A stretch of DNA of 64,000 nt from UBA4722 sp044221135. Its GTDB lineage: Bacteria; Pseudomonadota; Gammaproteobacteria; DSM-16500. The number at the start of each line of letters is the position of its first letter. Position 1 is the first letter of the stretch. This document shows, piece by piece, positions 61,716-64,000 of the stretch. The position numbers and the translations under genes are program-made. The DNA is taken from NCBI GenBank assembly GCA_044221135.1, contig JBGAPT010000002.1, forward strand, positions 62,001 to 126,000, in the 5' to 3' direction. The notes below the pieces were generated by a model, which was given only the letters and a program-made list of their open reading frames with translations, was not told the DNA's origin and ran no database searches.

Positions 61716-62499
61716 ACATAAACGGCTTTCCTACATCGAGCGCGCTGCACTGTGCACTAACCACATAGCGCAACGCTTGTTTTCCCTATTAGGTGAAAAA
61801 GAAACGAATTTAGCTTTATCTGCTGATGTCACTTCATGTTCAGTTTTGCTTGAGTTAGCGGATAAACTAGGTCCAGAAATTTGCATACTAAAAACACATG
61901 TTGATATCTTGACAGATTTTACCTTGGAGTTCACACACGAATTAGTAACGCTTGCAAAAAAACATCACTTTCTGATCTTTGAAGACCGGAAGTTTGCTGA
62001 CATTGGCAATACTGTCAAACACCAGTACCAGCAAGGTATCTTTCACATTGCTGACTGGGCTGACATCATCAATGCGCATAGCTTACCTGGGCCCGGGATT
62101 ATTTCAGGTCTTGCAGAAGTAGGCTTACCAAAACAACGCGGACTCTTATTGCTAGCAGAAATGAGTTCGGCAGGCAATTTGATCAACTCTGATTACACTC
62201 AAAAAACACTACGCATGGCTGAACAATTTCCTGAGTTTGTGCTCGGTTTTATCGCCCAAAAAAAAATATCGGCTGATCCTTGGTGGTTATATATGACACC
62301 AGGCGTTCAATTAGCAGAAGGAAAAGATGCATTAGGTCAACAATATGTAACACCCGCACGCGCTTTGCTGGAAAATGAAAGTGATATTATCATTGTAGGT
62401 CGTGGCATTTTACAGGCCAAAGACCCACGGCTGGAAGCACAAAAATATCGTCAAGCTGGCTGGGATGCATACTACACTGGATTAAATCCCACTTTGTAA
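61702..62499 (+). CDS. pyrF: Orotidine 5'-phosphate decarboxylase, eukaryotic UMP-synthase-like
   Basis: Decarboxylates OMP to UMP. 265 aa from the ATG at 61702; starts at 61684 or 61708 are possible. ETNLALSADV, ILKTHVDIL and the catalytic FEDRKFADIGNTV (D95, K97, D100) plus TPGVQL, LGQQYVTP and DIIIVGRGI are the eukaryotic OMPDC pattern, longer than the about 235-aa bacterial PyrF. The gene starts inside the end of pyrE in the +1 frame, so the order and contact mimic the OPRT-OMPDC fusion of UMP synthase without the fusion. Confidence 0.95.
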   Translation: MKMHKHKRLSYIERAALCTNHIAQRLFSLLGEKETNLALSADVTSCSVLLELADKLGPEICILKTHVDILTDFTLEFTHELVTLAKKHHFLIFEDRKFADIGNTVKHQYQQGIFHIADWADIINAHSLPGPGIISGLAEVGLPKQRGLLLLAEMSSAGNLINSDYTQKTLRMAEQFPEFVLGFIAQKKISADPWWLYMTPGVQLAEGKDALGQQYVTPARALLENESDIIIVGRGILQAKDPRLEAQKYRQAGWDAYYTGLNPTL

Positions 62500-62549
62500 C
62501 CTTTCACGATGCCCTAGACTAATAGTTTGCCGCTTAAGAATGTGAACGA

Positions 62550-62996
62550 TTACGATATTTTCAACTGATCAATACGTGCCACCACCATCTTTAATCGCCG
62601 CACCTCATCTGGTGAAAATTCCTTATAATAATCAGTGCCTAAATTAAGAGAAAAGTAAACTTGATCACTCATCCCTGCAATAAAATCACGCCCTGACAAT
62701 TCGACATACCCCATTTTGTCTAACTGGTCACCCGCCCACGCAGTCAAACGCTCCAAGGTATCAAATGCCATCAAAAAATATTTTTCATCTAGCTTGGCAA
62801 ACAAGGGAATAAAAGGTTCTTCTTCATTTTGACTTGGCTCTTTTTTTACCGGAATCATCAGTTGCGTGCGCAACAACGTTAAATAAACTTTATTAACATC
62901 TTCTTGCTTACCCTCACTTGCAAATGCAATTGCAATAACGCGATCTAATTCTGTCATACCCTTTGGATCCATATTTTTAATTAGTGCGGCATTCAT
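62550..62996 (-). CDS. SseB-family protein
   Basis: 148 aa. FIPLFAKLDEKYFLMAFDTLERLTAWA resembles the SseB N-terminal domain core, found in proteins of unknown function in many bacteria. No signal peptide or membrane helix. It is convergent with pyrF and divergent from pckA. The family name derives from enhanced serine sensitivity in E. coli; no reaction is assigned. Confidence 0.6.
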   Translation of the reverse strand: MNAALIKNMDPKGMTELDRVIAIAFASEGKQEDVNKVYLTLLRTQLMIPVKKEPSQNEEEPFIPLFAKLDEKYFLMAFDTLERLTAWAGDQLDKMGYVELSGRDFIAGMSDQVYFSLNLGTDYYKEFSPDEVRRLKMVVARIDQLKIS

Positions 62997-63080
62997 TATG
63001 CCGTCATTATAGACAAGATCAAAGCATTCTTATACCAGCGGTCCCCGCTGACAGTATGCGCAACCTATAAACAAGCCATC

Positions 63081-63100
63081 CATGCTTTTTAGCGGGAACT
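63081..63100 (-). repeat. Short dispersed repeat AGTTCCCGCTAAAAAGCATG, inverted copy
   Basis: The reverse complement AGTTCCCGCTAAAAAGCATG matches 4048-4067 with one change. It lies in the gap between the SseB-family gene and pckA. Confidence 0.55.
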
Positions 63101-63188
63101 CTTGGCCTTGCATTTCGAATGGAGTATTCATAAAATTTTAGGTACAATTCGACTTTTTAACCTCCCCCCTCCCTGGAGACTATTCTTA

Positions 63189-64000
63189 ATGATCGAAGCT
63201 GACGAGATAATCATGACTACTCAGAACTATATTAATTTATCCACTTCAGAGTTAATCAATATGGCATTGGCCAGAAAAGAAGGGGTACTGGCAGCCAATC
63301 AAGCTCTGACTGTCACTACCGGTATACGCACTGGGCGCTCGCCTAAAGATAGATTTATCGTCAAAGATAATGTAACTGAAAATACTGTTGATTGGAACAT
63401 AATTAATCAACCTATCAGCTCAGAAAAATTTACAGCATTGTGGCAACGCGCCTCCGACTATTTACAAACAAAAGAATCTGCCTTTGTATCTTACCTTAAA
63501 GTAGGCGCGGAAGAAAAATTTTCCCTCATTGTGAAAGTAAAAACAGAACTGGCTTGGCATAACCTCTTTACCCAAATTTTATTTATTCATCCTGAAAAAC
63601 CGATTGCCACTGATCAACTTGATCAATGGACGCTGCTCTGTGTCCCTGGCTTTAAAACAGACCCAGCACGGGACGGTGTTAACAGTGATGCCGCCGTGAT
63701 TCTCAATTTTACAGAACGGCGTATTTTAATTTGCGGCACGTATTACGCAGGTGAAATGAAAAAAGCAATGTTTTCAGTATTAAATTTCCTCTTGCCACAA
63801 TATGAAATCCTACCTATGCATTGCGCCGCCAATGTAGGCAAAGATGGCAAAACTGCTTTGTTTTTTGGTCTATCTGGCACAGGTAAAACCACTCTTTCTG
63901 CCGATCCAGAACGTTATTTAATTGGAGATGATGAACATGGCTGGGGCCCAGAAGGCGTATTTAATTTTGAAGGCGGTTGCTACGCGAAGTGTATTGATTT
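63189..64000 (+). CDS. pckA: Phosphoenolpyruvate carboxykinase (ATP), N-terminal part (3' end outside window)
   Basis: Converts oxaloacetate and ATP to PEP in gluconeogenesis. About 270 residues are visible and the frame is open at the window end. TGRSPKDRFIVKD, GTYYAGEMKKAMFSV with the substrate-binding Lys, MHCAANVGKDG, and the kinase loop GLSGTGKT (227-234) followed by IGDDEHGWG identify the ATP-type enzyme. ATG 63189 has GGAGA 10 nt upstream; ATG 63213 gives a more usual N-terminus and is possible. Use of PEPCK with leucine dehydrogenase and gcdH fits growth on amino acids. Confidence 0.96.
   Translation, partial: MIEADEIIMTTQNYINLSTSELINMALARKEGVLAANQALTVTTGIRTGRSPKDRFIVKDNVTENTVDWNIINQPISSEKFTALWQRASDYLQTKESAFVSYLKVGAEEKFSLIVKVKTELAWHNLFTQILFIHPEKPIATDQLDQWTLLCVPGFKTDPARDGVNSDAAVILNFTERRILICGTYYAGEMKKAMFSVLNFLLPQYEILPMHCAANVGKDGKTALFFGLSGTGKTTLSADPERYLIGDDEHGWGPEGVFNFEGGCYAKCID

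Overview
The window reads as a chromosomal segment of an AT-rich gammaproteobacterium. The housekeeping order is gammaproteobacterial (hemC-hemD-hemX-hemY, fmt-rsmB, ubiK/nudF near parE-parC, the full atpIBEFHAGDC operon, glmU-glmS, efp with epmA and epmB, zapA with a ZapB-like partner, lptM-dapF). A Com1-like DsbA-fold protein, two small surface beta-barrels, a type IVb-like pilin and three large unrecognised proteins without homologous neighbours suggest a Legionellales/Coxiellaceae-like, possibly host-associated bacterium. That placement is inference; no rRNA or secretion-system genes are present to confirm it. No tRNA, rRNA, CRISPR array, intact insertion sequence or prophage was seen.

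Layout. 0-2 kb: 3' end of metK, then ahcY (methyl cycle). 2-5 kb: surface genes (type IVb-like pilin, esterase, two outer-membrane barrels). 5-12.4 kb: a leftward block guaC-rsmB-fmt-hemYXDC. 12.5-19.9 kb: a degenerate spermidine-synthase-like gene, ubiK, nudF, an unknown 448-aa protein, then parE-parC. 19.9-28.4 kb: leucine dehydrogenase, a repeat-rich gap, and the complete ATP synthase operon with a recognisable promoter. 28.4-32.3 kb: an MHS-type transporter, a parB without an adjacent parA, and an HD phosphohydrolase. 32.4-35.6 kb: glmU-glmS. 35.8-37.9 kb: a 699-aa protein built from nested internal repeats. 37.9-44.3 kb: pyrD, uvrD, engB and the EF-P lysylation set. 44.3-44.7 kb: a gene-free AT-rich gap with an inverted pair of perfect DnaA boxes. 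44.7-49.4 kb: ybeY-corC, glutaryl-CoA dehydrogenase, an FAD oxidoreductase and an aldo/keto reductase. 49.6-53.7 kb: an unknown membrane protein, a shortened cca, the Com1-like protein, and ygfA-zapA-zapB-like. 54-58.4 kb: pgi, a 38-codon lptM, dapF and a TpsB-type transporter. 58.4-62.5 kb: a pyrimidine cluster, pyrB-pyrI-pyrC divergent from pyrE-pyrF. 62.5-64 kb: an SseB-family gene and the start of pckA.

Structures beyond ordinary genes. Three 160-185 bp near-palindromes (20996-21179, 48418-48600, 60891-61049) have unrelated arms but a similar 25-bp centre. A two-hairpin repeat family occurs three times (566-649, 7306-7372, 53848-53935). The pyrimidine cluster has two unusual features: a 93-aa PyrI lacking the first zinc Cys pair, and a PyrE/PyrF pair that resembles the two halves of eukaryotic UMP synthase.
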